Positions 1-8,216 of a stretch of DNA of 64,000 nt are shown in pieces (the stretch's first letter is position 1; each line of letters opens with the position of its first letter). The notes below the pieces were generated by a model. It saw only the letters and a program-made list of their open reading frames with translations, was not told the DNA's origin and made no database searches. The DNA is from Vibrio nereis NBRC 15637 (GTDB taxonomy: Bacteria > Pseudomonadota > Gammaproteobacteria > Enterobacterales > Vibrionaceae): positions 434,001 through 498,000 of the forward strand of contig NZ_BCUD01000001.1 of assembly GCF_001591105.1 (NCBI RefSeq), written 5' to 3'. A program made the position numbers and the translations under genes.

Positions 1-1
1 A

Positions 2-163
2 ACATCCGGCGATCCTGGCGGGCTACCTTACCGATGGATCATCAAAGCGATGATTCCACTTTCCTTCTTCTTTATGGCGGTAAGTGGTGTGGGCATGTTT
101 CTGCATTCATTGAACAAAATCGTCAATCCCCATTTATTGCACGCCAATGTCGACAAGCAGTAG
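2..163 (+). CDS. TRAP transporter small permease (DctQ-type), C-terminal fragment
   Basis: This reading frame is open from the window edge and stops at TAG 161-163, so only the last 53 residues are visible. It contains one hydrophobic segment (IPLSFFFMAVSGVGMF) followed by a short polar tail, the usual end of a DctQ-family four-helix membrane subunit. It lies 9 bp before the large permease gene, the standard dctP-dctQ-dctM order, and that position is the main reason for the call. The family couples a periplasmic solute-binding protein to sodium-driven uptake of organic acids or similar substrates. The binding protein gene should lie upstream, outside the window. Confidence 0.75.
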   Translation, partial: TSGDPGGLPYRWIIKAMIPLSFFFMAVSGVGMFLHSLNKIVNPHLLHANVDKQ

Positions 164-172
164 GAGTCGCCC

Positions 173-1456
173 ATGATCGGTATAGTAATGTTTTTTGTGG
201 CCTTGTTTGCTTTGCTACTTGGCTTCCCTGTTGCGTTCACGTTTGGTGGTATTGCACTGATATTTGGTGTTTGGGCAGAAGGTATAGAGATGTTTGCCTT
301 TATGCCTTACCGAATCCAATCCATTATGGAAAACACCGTACTGATGGCGGTTCCATTGTTTGTCTTTATGGGGCTAGTCCTGCAAAAGACACGCCTTGCA
401 GAGCAGCTGCTTGAATCAATGGGACGACTGTTTGGTGGAGTGAGAGGCGGCATCGCGATTTCAACCGTTTTAGTGGGGGCGCTGCTGGCGGCCTCTACTG
501 GTGTGGTGGGTGCTTCTGTGGTTGCGATGGGGCTTATCTCATTGCCTGTGATGCTTAAGTACAATTATGACAAAGGGTTAGCGTGCGGTACGATTTGTGC
601 ATCAGGCACTTTGGGTCAAATCATTCCTCCTTCTATCGTTTTAATTCTGCTGGGTGATGTACTTGGCGTTCCGGTTGGCGACCTTTTCCAAGCTGCGGTT
701 TGGCCTGGAATAGTCTTAGTTGGTGCTTATGTCATTTATATTCTTATCTACGCGAAACTAAATCCAGAAGCAGCGCAGCCAATTCCTAGCGATGGTTCAA
801 TTAGCCGTAAGCAAGAAATTATGACAGCGCTTAAGGCGATCATTCCACCACTGGCATTGATTGTCGTGGTACTTGGCTCTATCTTCGCGGGTATAGCCAC
901 ACCGACTGAATCGGCGGCTCTAGGCGGCGCAGGTGCTATTGTTCTGGCCGTTCTTTACAAGCAGTTTAGCTGGGGGATGGTGTTTGATGCCTCAAAAGAA
1001 ACCGTCAAAGTAACAGCAATGGTATTTGCAATATTGCTGGGCGCAACGGCGTTCTCGATGGCATTTACTTATACAGGTGGTGATTACCTAGTGGAAGAGT
1101 GGATGCTTCAGTTGCCTGGAGAAAAATGGGGCTTCTTGATCATTACGATGCTGGTTATCTTGGTGCTGGGTTTCTTCATCGACTTTGTAGAAATTTGTTT
1201 CATCATTGTGCCTATTTTGGCTCCAATCGCCGAGATCTTGGGTATCAATATGACTTGGTTTGCGATCTTGATTGCGATGAACTTACAGACATCCTTCTTG
1301 ACACCACCATTCGGCTTTAGTCTGTTTTATCTGAAAGGTGTCGCGCCCGCATCGGTAACCACCAGAGATATTTATCGAGGGGTGATGCCATTTATCGCCA
1401 TTCAAATTGTCGTGCTTGCTAGCTTGTTGGTTTTCCCGGAATTCTACGGAATGTGA
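173..1456 (+). CDS. dctM: TRAP transporter large permease (DctM family)
   Basis: The 427-residue protein is almost entirely hydrophobic, with about 11-12 membrane segments, the length and profile of DctM subunits. It keeps family motifs such as GTLGQIIPPSIVLILLGD (about residues 145-165), TPTESAALG (about 243-251) and LTPPFGFSLFY near the C-terminus. ATG 173 is preceded by GGAG in the upstream gene's stop region. The subunit forms the ion-coupled channel of a tripartite ATP-independent periplasmic transporter. The substrate cannot be read from the sequence; C4-dicarboxylates or sialic-acid-like acids are family possibilities. The Cache-domain sensor gene next door may sense the same ligand (inference). 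Confidence 0.92.
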   Translation: MIGIVMFFVALFALLLGFPVAFTFGGIALIFGVWAEGIEMFAFMPYRIQSIMENTVLMAVPLFVFMGLVLQKTRLAEQLLESMGRLFGGVRGGIAISTVLVGALLAASTGVVGASVVAMGLISLPVMLKYNYDKGLACGTICASGTLGQIIPPSIVLILLGDVLGVPVGDLFQAAVWPGIVLVGAYVIYILIYAKLNPEAAQPIPSDGSISRKQEIMTALKAIIPPLALIVVVLGSIFAGIATPTESAALGGAGAIVLAVLYKQFSWGMVFDASKETVKVTAMVFAILLGATAFSMAFTYTGGDYLVEEWMLQLPGEKWGFLIITMLVILVLGFFIDFVEICFIIVPILAPIAEILGINMTWFAILIAMNLQTSFLTPPFGFSLFYLKGVAPASVTTRDIYRGVMPFIAIQIVVLASLLVFPEFYGM

Positions 1457-1495
1457 CCGCTTAGTTACATAAACTTAACAGCTATTGTTATAGTG

Positions 1496-1525
1496 AAGCT
1501 GCTTATCGCAAGGTAAGCAGCTTTT
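1496..1525 (+). terminator. Rho-independent terminator after the TRAP operon
   Basis: A 10-bp stem (1496-1505 with 1514-1523), an 8-nt loop and a short T run follow the dctM stop by 40 bp. The hairpin ends only about 20 bp before the histidine kinase start, so the kinase probably has little independent promoter space and may depend partly on read-through. Confidence 0.75.
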
Positions 1526-1544
1526 GTGTATTAAAGGGAATAGA

Positions 1545-2900
1545 ATGCATCTACAAGCAAAGCTGATATTGCTGAGTTTATTACCATTGCTGCTTGTTAC
1601 GGCAATGACCAGCTGGATATCCATCTATCAGGCGCAAACGCTCGGTGAAAATGAAGTCGAGCTTTTCAGGGAAGGTCTAATAAAGTCCAAAGAAACGGCG
1701 TTAAAAGATAGAGTTGACTTGGTTATTGATGCCATCTCGCATATTTATAACGATCCGTCCATCCCGGAGGAGATCGCTAAACAGCGAGTTAAAGACATGA
1801 TCGATGAGCTTCGTTATGGCAAAGATGGCTACTTTTTTGTTTATGACAGTAGCGGAACTAATTTGGTCCATCCGATTATTCCCGAGCTTATTGGACGTAA
1901 CTTGATCGACTTACAAGATGAGAATGGCGACTACTTGATTGAAGCGCTGTTACATCAAGCTCAAAGTGGTGGCGGGTTTCATCAATACTTGTGGCAAAAG
2001 CCTTCGACCGGAGATAGCGTACCAAAACTCAGTTACGCGGCATGGTTAGACAAATGGCAGTGGATGATTGGCACAGGCCTTTATGTGGAAGACATATCCA
2101 CCGAAGTCAGCCGGCTTCAAGAAGAAATTAATACCAATATCGAAACGACCTTTTTTACTGTGGTCGTCATTGTGATTGTGACTGTCGCGGTCATTTTGGT
2201 GATCACGCTAGCGGTCAATTTGCATGAACATCGATTAGCCGATCGGAGCTTGAAAGAGTTGGCACATAAGACGGTCATGTTTCAAGAAGACGAGAAAAAG
2301 CATTTAGCCAGAGAGTTACACGATGGCATTAACCAGCTGTTGGTATCGAGTAAATGTCATTTAGACTTACTAAGTAGCAAGATTGAACAGCCAGAGTTGC
2401 GTGTACATTTGAGTCAGTCACAGAATTCACTGACCACAGCGATTAATGAAGTTCGCAACATATCACATCAGCTTCGCCCGAGTGCGTTGGACGATATCGG
2501 TTTACAAGCAGCGATGAGCAGTTTGTTACAAGACTATCAAGCCCATTCAGGGGCGCAGATTGAAGCGTCATTATCGACGCAAGCAGGTAAGCTGAAATCA
2601 GAAGTCGCTACAACCTTATATCGCGTTGCACAAGAATCTTTGACCAATATAGAAAAGCACGCCAATGCCACCAAAGTGAGTGTTATTTTGCAGCAGATGG
2701 GGAATATGTTGCAGCTTATCATTCGCGATGATGGGATGGGTTTTGATGTGAATACTGCGATAAGAAGTGACGGTATTGGCCTAAGAAATATGCGTGAGCG
2801 TGTGGAGTTTATCGGTGGAGACTTCGAAATAGAGAGTGAACCGGGCTTTGGTACTGAAATTACGGTTCTTTTACAGTTGGATGGTTTGGTGTATGGATAA
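1545..2900 (+). CDS. Cache-domain sensor histidine kinase (NarL/HisKA_3 type)
   Basis: ATG 1545 is chosen over an in-frame TTG at 1524 because AAGGGA lies just upstream and the first helix then begins at residue 5. Order along 451 residues: transmembrane helix (about 5-25), periplasmic single-Cache (sCache_2-like) domain with DGYFFVYDSSGTNLVHP, second helix (about 200-222), then a HisKA_3 dimerisation domain with ARELHDGINQLL (phosphoacceptor His259), and a HATPase domain with DDGMGFD and GIGLRNMRERV. It overlaps the next gene by 8 bp. Family knowledge: sCache_2 domains bind small carboxylates. Its position behind a TRAP operon suggests it senses the transported ligand and controls that operon (inference). 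Confidence 0.9.
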   Translation: MHLQAKLILLSLLPLLLVTAMTSWISIYQAQTLGENEVELFREGLIKSKETALKDRVDLVIDAISHIYNDPSIPEEIAKQRVKDMIDELRYGKDGYFFVYDSSGTNLVHPIIPELIGRNLIDLQDENGDYLIEALLHQAQSGGGFHQYLWQKPSTGDSVPKLSYAAWLDKWQWMIGTGLYVEDISTEVSRLQEEINTNIETTFFTVVVIVIVTVAVILVITLAVNLHEHRLADRSLKELAHKTVMFQEDEKKHLARELHDGINQLLVSSKCHLDLLSSKIEQPELRVHLSQSQNSLTTAINEVRNISHQLRPSALDDIGLQAAMSSLLQDYQAHSGAQIEASLSTQAGKLKSEVATTLYRVAQESLTNIEKHANATKVSVILQQMGNMLQLIIRDDGMGFDVNTAIRSDGIGLRNMRERVEFIGGDFEIESEPGFGTEITVLLQLDGLVYG

Positions 2901-3531
2901 CACAATCAAAGTGGTGATCGTAGATGATCACCAAGTTGTAATTGATGGATTTATTGCGCGCTTGCAGATAGAACCAGAGATCGAAGTGATTGGTAAAGCA
3001 AGTAATGGGCTAGATGCCGTAAACACGGTGCGTGAGCTGAAGCCAGATGTAGTTTTAATGGATGTCAGCATGCCTATTATGAATGGGATAGAAGCGACAA
3101 GTTTGATCCGCGAGGAGAATCCAAACGCGAAGGTGTTGATGCTGACAATGCATGACAACCGTGAATACATCATGAAAGTGATGCAGGTTGGTGCAGTGGG
3201 CTATATGTTGAAAGAAATCAGTGCGGAGAAAATGGTACAAGCGATTAAAACCGTGAATCAAGGCTCGACGTATTTTTGCGAATCGGTTACTCAGACTCTG
3301 TTTTCTCAAGAGGTTCAGCCCGCAGCACACAAGCCAAACCCGCTGAGTCGACGTGAAGAAGCGGTGCTTAAGTTAGTCGCTCAGGGACATAGTAGTAAAA
3401 AAGTGGCATCACTGCTCAATATTAGCTATCGCACGGTAGAAACCCATCGTCAGAACATTAAACACAAGCTGGATCTGCACAGTACAGCTGAGTTGGCGAA
3501 ATATGCAGTTGAGAGAGGTTTAGTAAATTAG
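2893..3531 (+). CDS. LuxR/NarL-family response regulator
   Basis: The frame is open further upstream, but ATG 2893 (MDNTIKVVIVDDH) gives the canonical receiver start and overlaps the kinase stop as ATGGATAA. The 212-residue protein has a receiver domain with VDDH acid residues and phosphoacceptor Asp57 in VVLMDVSMP, and a C-terminal LuxR-type HTH (about 147-210: LSRREEAVLKLVAQG, then YRTVETHRQNIKHKL). Translational coupling with the HisKA_3 kinase makes the pair a two-component system. Its likely target is the adjacent TRAP operon, though no operator can be read directly. Confidence 0.92.
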   Translation: MDNTIKVVIVDDHQVVIDGFIARLQIEPEIEVIGKASNGLDAVNTVRELKPDVVLMDVSMPIMNGIEATSLIREENPNAKVLMLTMHDNREYIMKVMQVGAVGYMLKEISAEKMVQAIKTVNQGSTYFCESVTQTLFSQEVQPAAHKPNPLSRREEAVLKLVAQGHSSKKVASLLNISYRTVETHRQNIKHKLDLHSTAELAKYAVERGLVN

Positions 3532-3539
3532 GCGAGAAT

Positions 3540-3558
3540 GATAATTAATGTTATTATC
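3540..3558 (+). promoter_or_regulatory. Fur-box-like inverted repeat
   Basis: The 19-mer GATAATTAATGTTATTATC matches the classical Fur consensus at 14 of 19 positions, with intact GATAAT and ATTATC arms. It ends 29 bp before the ATG of the DOPA-dioxygenase-family gene. The flanking GAG and CTC followed by a T run also allow an AT-rich hairpin that could end the upstream operon, so the palindrome may have another or a double role. Confidence 0.5.
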
Positions 3559-3587
3559 CTCGGGTTTTTATCTATGCAACAAGTACA

Positions 3588-3926
3588 ATGAAATATCCAA
3601 TTAACCAACATCAACACTACCATGCTCACATCTATTTTGACCAAGATAGTAGTGATTTCGCCTCTTCGCTTAGAGATCGTATTGCGACTGAGTTAAATAT
3701 GCCGGTTGGCAACTTCCACCAAAAGTTTGTTGGTCCGCACCTTAGGTGGAGCTTTGCTGTCGAATTCGATTCTAGTGAGTTTGATAAACTGATCCCGTGG
3801 CTAGACGCAGAAAGAGGGGAGCTGTCCGTATTAGTGCACGCATTAACCGATGATGACTACAAAGATCACACGGATTATGCGTACTGGCTGGGTGCGGAGG
3901 TAGAACTTAATCTAACGCGTCTTTAG
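3588..3926 (+). CDS. DOPA 4,5-dioxygenase-family protein
   Basis: This 112-residue protein has the length and histidine pattern of the DOPA 4,5-dioxygenase family: HYHAHIYF near residues 10-17, VGPHLRWSF around 45-53, and LVHALTDDDYKDHTDYAYWLG at the C-terminal third. The plant and fungal relatives open the aromatic ring of DOPA. The bacterial members are uncharacterised, so the substrate is unknown here. It appears monocistronic, between a two-component system and an oxygenase gene. A Fur-like palindrome sits just upstream, which would make it iron-responsive if real. Confidence 0.8.
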   Translation: MKYPINQHQHYHAHIYFDQDSSDFASSLRDRIATELNMPVGNFHQKFVGPHLRWSFAVEFDSSEFDKLIPWLDAERGELSVLVHALTDDDYKDHTDYAYWLGAEVELNLTRL

Positions 3927-4030
3927 GTACCATAACGAACTCTTGTCGTAAGGGTAAATAAGCTGATTTGAAGTGAGAGAGAATAATTCTGTATAAGGCT
4001 GTTCTTAGTCTTACGGAATCTTTTTCACCA

Positions 4031-4633
4031 ATGAATCAGCTTATTGATGCTCTATTTACCCATGGTTACTACGTTTGGGATGACTTTATGTCTGCTCAAG
4101 ACGTATCACGCTTGAGAGATTGTATCCCAGAGAACTGGAAGCAAGCCCGTATTGGCCGAAATGAAGAGGTTGTACGTGAAGCAACCATTCGAAGTGATAA
4201 AATCCATTGGCTAAATAGCGATATGGAAAAGCCTGTCAGTGACTTTCTGACACAGATGGAAGCGCTACGTCTTGAAGTGAATCGACATTTTTATCTTGGC
4301 TTATTCGAATTTGAAGCTCACTTTGCCAAGTATGAACCCGGTGACTTTTACCAAAAGCACTTGGACAGCTTCCAGAATAACCGCAACCGTAGGCTGACCA
4401 TCGTTTTTTACTTAAATGAAAATTGGGCTGAATCCGATGGCGGTGAATTAGTGATTTACGATTTGGATAACAATGAACTGGCAAAGGTCGCCCCTAGAGC
4501 AGGTCGATTGCTTGTGTTCTTTTCTGAGCAGTTTCCACATGAGGTTTTACCAACAAATTCAGAGCGTTTTAGTATTGCTGGTTGGTTTCGCGTCAATGGG
4601 GTTACCGATCAACACCTTGATATCGCGACCTAG
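4031..4633 (+). CDS. 2OG-Fe(II) oxygenase (prolyl 4-hydroxylase-like)
   Basis: The 200-residue protein carries the full facial triad of the 2-oxoglutarate/Fe(II) oxygenase fold: His110 and Asp112 in QKHLDSF, and distal His170 in QFPHEVLP, followed by Arg179 in SERFS for binding 2-oxoglutarate. FAKYEPGDFY before the HxD and RLTIVFYLNE after it are typical of the P4H subfamily (2OG-FeII_Oxy_3). Related bacterial enzymes hydroxylate proteins, including elongation factor Tu in one Pseudomonas case, but the target of this one is unknown. It stands alone, followed by a hairpin terminator. Confidence 0.85.
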   Translation: MNQLIDALFTHGYYVWDDFMSAQDVSRLRDCIPENWKQARIGRNEEVVREATIRSDKIHWLNSDMEKPVSDFLTQMEALRLEVNRHFYLGLFEFEAHFAKYEPGDFYQKHLDSFQNNRNRRLTIVFYLNENWAESDGGELVIYDLDNNELAKVAPRAGRLLVFFSEQFPHEVLPTNSERFSIAGWFRVNGVTDQHLDIAT

Positions 4634-4652
4634 AACCTTGTTTTTACTCCTC

Positions 4653-4692
4653 AATAAACTGCGAATCGTTTTATTCGTCCGCAGTTTATTTC
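4653..4692. terminator. Long hairpin between convergent genes
   Basis: AATAAACTGCG (4653-4663) pairs with CGCAGTTTATT (4680-4690), with an inner GAAT/ATTC pairing. It lies between the oxygenase gene on the plus strand and the patatin gene on the minus strand and probably serves both. Confidence 0.65.
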
Positions 4693-4714
4693 CTGCGCAG
4701 CAACCCCTTACACA

Positions 4715-5581
4715 CTAAAAACAGAAATGACAGTTCTCCTCATTAAGGCCAAACCTGCCCAGACGGCTATGAATGTGGTGTTCGCCTTCTTTCTGACCCA
4801 TTTTGTATCCCTTATCTAATTCTTTAATCTTCATTGTCAGTCGCTTTACGCTAAAGCCTTCTGGTGGTGCTATCACTCGGATAGTCGCATCGGCTGGTGG
4901 ATTCCGAATGAATGCCAGAGAGCGATTGTAGTGCTCAGATCGGCTTGCCATTGCTTGCGCTATCTTAGGATGTTTGGCGAACACACGCTTTAAGACCCAA
5001 GAATACTTTGTTTCCGGCATCTCGTAGCTTAAAGGGTGGGACAAAACAACGGTAATGTCTCGGGCACCGCGTCGATATGCTTCCATTACAGGAATAGAGT
5101 CTGCTACTCCTCCATCCGTATAGCAACCACCGGAAAAGCAGGGCGTTTGTTTATAGGCTACGGGCAAGGCACTGGTCGCCTCTAAGACTTGATTGAGGTT
5201 ATCTAGGTTAACCCTGTAATAATCAGCTTCTCCTGTGTCGACATTGGTTGTCGTTGCTAGCATTGGGGGGCTACTAAGAAAGGCATCTGTATCAATAGGA
5301 AACCGTTTCTGAGATTCCTCAACCAACCATTTTACGTCTACAAGGTCACCTCCTTTGATAAAACGGGCAGGGTTATAAAATGCCTGGTCAGTAGCCAGAG
5401 TCGTGATAACTTCGTAACTACGCCTTTTTTGTTTTGAGAGGTAACCAACCAAGTTTGAAGCGCCAGCTGAAACGCCAACAGTAAAATCAAATGGGTAGTA
5501 ATTTTCTTCTATAAATGTGTCTAGTACGCCCGCGGCAAAAATGCCTCGCATCGCGCCACCTTCTACAACTAGTGCTTTCAT
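4715..5581 (-). CDS. Patatin-like phospholipase (YjjU/RssA-like)
   Basis: The 288-residue protein has every patatin landmark: an oxyanion-hole motif VEGGAMRGIF near the N-terminus (residues 6-15), the nucleophile elbow GVSAGASN with Ser38, and the Asp of the dyad in YTDGGVADS. Patatins are cytosolic or membrane-associated lipid acyl hydrolases. The short N-terminus and the C-terminal extension after the catalytic core resemble E. coli YjjU. There is no signal peptide. It seems monocistronic, reading convergently towards the oxygenase gene. The physiological lipid substrate is unknown. Confidence 0.87.
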   Translation of the reverse strand: MKALVVEGGAMRGIFAAGVLDTFIEENYYPFDFTVGVSAGASNLVGYLSKQKRRSYEVITTLATDQAFYNPARFIKGGDLVDVKWLVEESQKRFPIDTDAFLSSPPMLATTTNVDTGEADYYRVNLDNLNQVLEATSALPVAYKQTPCFSGGCYTDGGVADSIPVMEAYRRGARDITVVLSHPLSYEMPETKYSWVLKRVFAKHPKIAQAMASRSEHYNRSLAFIRNPPADATIRVIAPPEGFSVKRLTMKIKELDKGYKMGQKEGEHHIHSRLGRFGLNEENCHFCF

Positions 5582-5818
5582 TGACTTTTATCCGTGAATA
5601 TTTTCCTTTAGGTTACTCAACCAAAGACACGTAAGAAAATCGGTTCTATATATCACTTTGATAGGCATGATCTCAGATAGAAAATAGCTATCGAGTAGAT
5701 GAAACAAGCTGGCCCGTCATTTAAATATTAGGGGAAGTGCTCCGAAGTGAACAGCTTGCTAAATAGTGATAAACAAAGCAGTTTTAATACATAGTGCTGT
5801 ATAAAATTACATGGCTTA

Positions 5819-5846
5819 TTGACGAGTCTGCTGCATTGTCTATACT
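5819..5846 (+). promoter_or_regulatory. Sigma-70 promoter of the LexA-controlled small gene
   Basis: TTGACG (5819-5824) and TATACT (5841-5846) are separated by 16 bp, a close match to consensus. The predicted start near 5853 lies inside the LexA box and leaves a leader of only about 25 nt before the ATG. Confidence 0.7.
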
Positions 5847-5860
5847 GTTTGTATAAACAG
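5845..5860 (+). promoter_or_regulatory. LexA (SOS) box
   Basis: CTGTTTGTATAAACAG fits the CTGT-N8-ACAG operator of gammaproteobacterial LexA and overlaps the -10 element, the usual place for repression. It is followed two bases later by the AAAGGAGG ribosome binding site of the small downstream gene. Confidence 0.75.
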
Positions 5861-5876
5861 GTAAAGGAGGTGGCAT

Positions 5877-6095
5877 ATGTTATGGGAAACCATTGAACGC
5901 GTTAACCGCCTACGTCAAAAGGCGTTATCAGATCCAGAGTTTATTCAATCAGCAAAAGCACATGAGAAAGCAATCAAGCACCAAGAGGATTGTTGCCATT
6001 CAGAAAAGCGCAAACGCGGTAAAAAGGCCAAAGCTAAGTCATTGGCTGATGTGTATAAGCAAGTAGAGTTTTCCGAGGATGAGCGTCATCACTAG
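5877..6095 (+). CDS. Small SOS-regulated protein of unknown function
   Basis: A 72-residue protein that I do not recognise. It is well supported as a gene: AAAGGAGG sits six bases before ATG 5877, a strong promoter with an overlapping LexA box lies directly upstream, and a terminator follows. The N-terminal half looks like an amphipathic helix (ETIERVNRLRQKALSDPEF), the middle has HQEDCCHSEK, and a basic stretch KRKRGKKAKAKS (about residues 45-56) precedes an acidic end with a HH terminus. No membrane segment or signal peptide is visible. The basic patch could contact nucleic acid (inference). Expression is expected after DNA damage. Confidence 0.75.
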   Translation: MLWETIERVNRLRQKALSDPEFIQSAKAHEKAIKHQEDCCHSEKRKRGKKAKAKSLADVYKQVEFSEDERHH

Positions 6096-6141
6096 TGCGC
6101 TTAATGAAATTCATGTTTATAGCAATTCAAATGTGTTTATG

Positions 6142-6166
6142 GGCAGCCTAAAGAGGCTGCCTTTTT
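6142..6166 (+). terminator. Rho-independent terminator
   Basis: GGCAGCCT (6142-6149), loop AAAG, AGGCTGCC (6154-6161), then five Ts. It closes the small SOS gene as a single-gene transcription unit. Confidence 0.9.
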
Positions 6167-6510
6167 CATATCTCTAGCAGATATTCCCTCTATGTATAAA
6201 TATCAACATAAATAAGATAAATAGTCACAATTTTTAATGATGGATATTTATACTGTTTGTATGGTTTTTGAGTCATTTTGTGGTGGAATATCCCAAATCT
6301 TTTATATTATTTGGTTTTTAAGAGAGGTTTTGTTTTTAATGTTCAGCCTTAAATTACTATAATGTGCGACGAGGTTTGATCGGTGACAATGAAAGTTTTC
6401 TTTTCCCCTTTATCTCCGAGAGCTAGCTCACACGAGCTCTGCCTGTCACGCTAGATTAAGCGTAGAATGCCTCTACTGAAAATAGCAACCTGTTACACCG
6501 GATAATTATA
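6167..6510 (+). other. AT-rich intergenic region upstream of the antiporter gene
   Basis: These 344 bp hold no gene. They include a second copy of the 14-mer TATACTGTTTGTAT (6249-6262, also at 5841-5854), which here lacks the right half of a LexA box. Short inverted repeats lie close to the gene (AGAGCT repeats near 6420-6440; ACGCT/AGCGT near 6450-6465), so a structured 5' leader is possible. No known riboswitch consensus was recognised. Confidence 0.4.
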
Positions 6511-7929
6511 ATGGATAACAAATTAGGTCTAAGTTCGCTTACAGCTATCGTCATTGGCTCAATGATAGGTGCTGGGGTTTTTAGCTTGCCACAAAATATG
6601 GCCTCTGTTGCCAGCCCTGCCGCTGTCATGATTGGTTGGACAATTACAGGGATTGGCATGATTTTTCTTGCTCTCTCGTTTCAAAAACTGGCATTTCACA
6701 GGCCTGAAATAGACAGTGGAGTCTTTGGATACGCTAAGGAGGGGTTTGGTGACTTTGTCGGCTTCTGCTCTGCATGGGGGTACTGGCTCAGTGCTATGTT
6801 GGCGAATGTTTCATACCTAGTTATCGTGTTCAGTACGCTAGGTATGCTCTTCGATACGCCAGATTCAGTGATTTTTGGGCAGGGTAATACTTGGGTATCT
6901 ACCTTAGGTGCATCTTGTTTGCTTTGGATGGTGCATGCGCTGGTGTTACGTGGGGTTTCGACCGCTGCTTTAATCAATATGGTGACAACGTTTGCAAAAC
7001 TAGTTCCTCTATTAATCTTTGTATTCTGTGCATTTGTGGCGTTCAGCTGGGACACATTTTTTCTAGACTTCACGGGTCTTCATTTTGGTGCAGAGCACGA
7101 TCTTCTTTCTCAAGTAAAAAGCACCATGCTGGTGACGGTGTGGGTGTTCATTGGTATTGAAGGGGCGGTGGTTGTGTCGGGCCGCGCTCGTAACCGCAAA
7201 GATATCGGTAGGGCAACGATTCTTGGTTTACTGACTGCGCTGGCTATTTATGTGTTTGTTACGCTGCTTTCAATGGGGGTTATCAAGCCAACGGAATTAG
7301 CCGAATACCAAAACCCATCAATGGCTAAGGTTTTGACTCACATTCTAGGCCCTTGGGGTCAGTATATTATTAGTGTTGGTTTGTTGATCTCTGTATGTGG
7401 CGCGTTTTTAAGTTGGACGGTACTGGCGTCAGAAGCTCCTTATCTGTGTGCGAAAGAGAAAATGTTTCCTAAAGCGTATGCCAAGCTCAATAAAGCAGGA
7501 AGCCCAGTGAAACCGCTGACCTTGACGAATATCTGGATCCAAGTATCTCTGATAGTTGTTATGTTTGCTGGCAGTACGTACGACACCTTGTTGATCATCG
7601 CCTCAGAGATGATATTAGTACCGTACTTTTTAGTCGGCGCATTTGTGTTAAAGCTCGCGATACAAGAAAAGAACAAGGGCAGCTTACTTCTTATCGGACT
7701 AGGGGCCACCGCTTATGGGGTCTGGCTGTTATACGCGTCTGGCCTTAACTATCTCATGTTATCGGCGGTGTTATACGTCCCTGGACTTTATTTCTATATT
7801 CAAGCGAAGAAAGAGCAAGGTATTGACCCGTTTGAAGGTAAAGAAAAAATAGGCGCTTGTGCTTTAAGTATTGTAGCTGTGGTAGCGGTCGGGATGATGT
7901 GGAATGGCGCATTAGGCGTTTCACTATAA
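6511..7929 (+). CDS. Basic amino acid/polyamine antiporter, APC family (ArcD/YdgI-like)
   Basis: The 472-residue protein has about 12-13 membrane helices and opens with the APC signature LTAIVIGSMIGAGVFSLPQNMA. The pattern through the first helices (SGVFGYAKEGFGDFVGFCSAWGYW) and the motif FIGIEGAVVVSGRARNRKDIG in the middle match the arginine:ornithine/lysine antiporter group. Such proteins exchange an external amino acid for its catabolic product across the inner membrane. No arginine deiminase genes are adjacent, so the substrate pair is uncertain. It is monocistronic, with its own terminator. Confidence 0.85.
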   Translation: MDNKLGLSSLTAIVIGSMIGAGVFSLPQNMASVASPAAVMIGWTITGIGMIFLALSFQKLAFHRPEIDSGVFGYAKEGFGDFVGFCSAWGYWLSAMLANVSYLVIVFSTLGMLFDTPDSVIFGQGNTWVSTLGASCLLWMVHALVLRGVSTAALINMVTTFAKLVPLLIFVFCAFVAFSWDTFFLDFTGLHFGAEHDLLSQVKSTMLVTVWVFIGIEGAVVVSGRARNRKDIGRATILGLLTALAIYVFVTLLSMGVIKPTELAEYQNPSMAKVLTHILGPWGQYIISVGLLISVCGAFLSWTVLASEAPYLCAKEKMFPKAYAKLNKAGSPVKPLTLTNIWIQVSLIVVMFAGSTYDTLLIIASEMILVPYFLVGAFVLKLAIQEKNKGSLLLIGLGATAYGVWLLYASGLNYLMLSAVLYVPGLYFYIQAKKEQGIDPFEGKEKIGACALSIVAVVAVGMMWNGALGVSL

Positions 7930-7935
7930 TCACAG

Positions 7936-7960
7936 AGCCCCTCATAACGAGGGGCTTTTT
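7936..7960 (+). terminator. Rho-independent terminator of the antiporter gene
   Basis: AGCCCCTC (7936-7943), loop ATAAC, GAGGGGCT (7949-7956) and a T run, starting six bases after the stop codon. Confidence 0.9.
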
Positions 7961-8216
7961 GTATTTCAGTGTGATTGAACGCAGCTAAAGTGGTGGTTCA
8001 CGCTGTAGCAAAGTGAAGTATTGTTGCTCAATTCGTTATCTGGTCTGAGTTTATTGCACCTTAACGGCACTAATTTTAGAAATGTACAAAGTAATTTGGT
8101 ATAAACGTACTCATTAAAGTTGATAAGCCTGAAGATAAATCAACAATTTAGAATAAGTTGCAAATAAGAGTAAGCTAACGTCAGGCGGTTTAAGGAACAG
8201 TGAGAAAAGGAGCGCA

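Noticed and set aside
34..414. 126-codon ORF at the left edge
   Set aside because: It is out of frame with the DctQ end and DctM start, both of which are well supported.
6249..6262. Second copy of TATACTGTTTGTAT, the left part of the LexA-box promoter
   Set aside because: The right half (ACAG) is missing, with GGTTTT instead, so it is not a LexA box. It may be a chance repeat or a promoter -10.
6500..6518. Fur-like GATAATTATAATGGATAAC over the antiporter start codon
   Set aside because: Only the left arm matches and there is no inverted repeat; more likely AT-rich start-region sequence.
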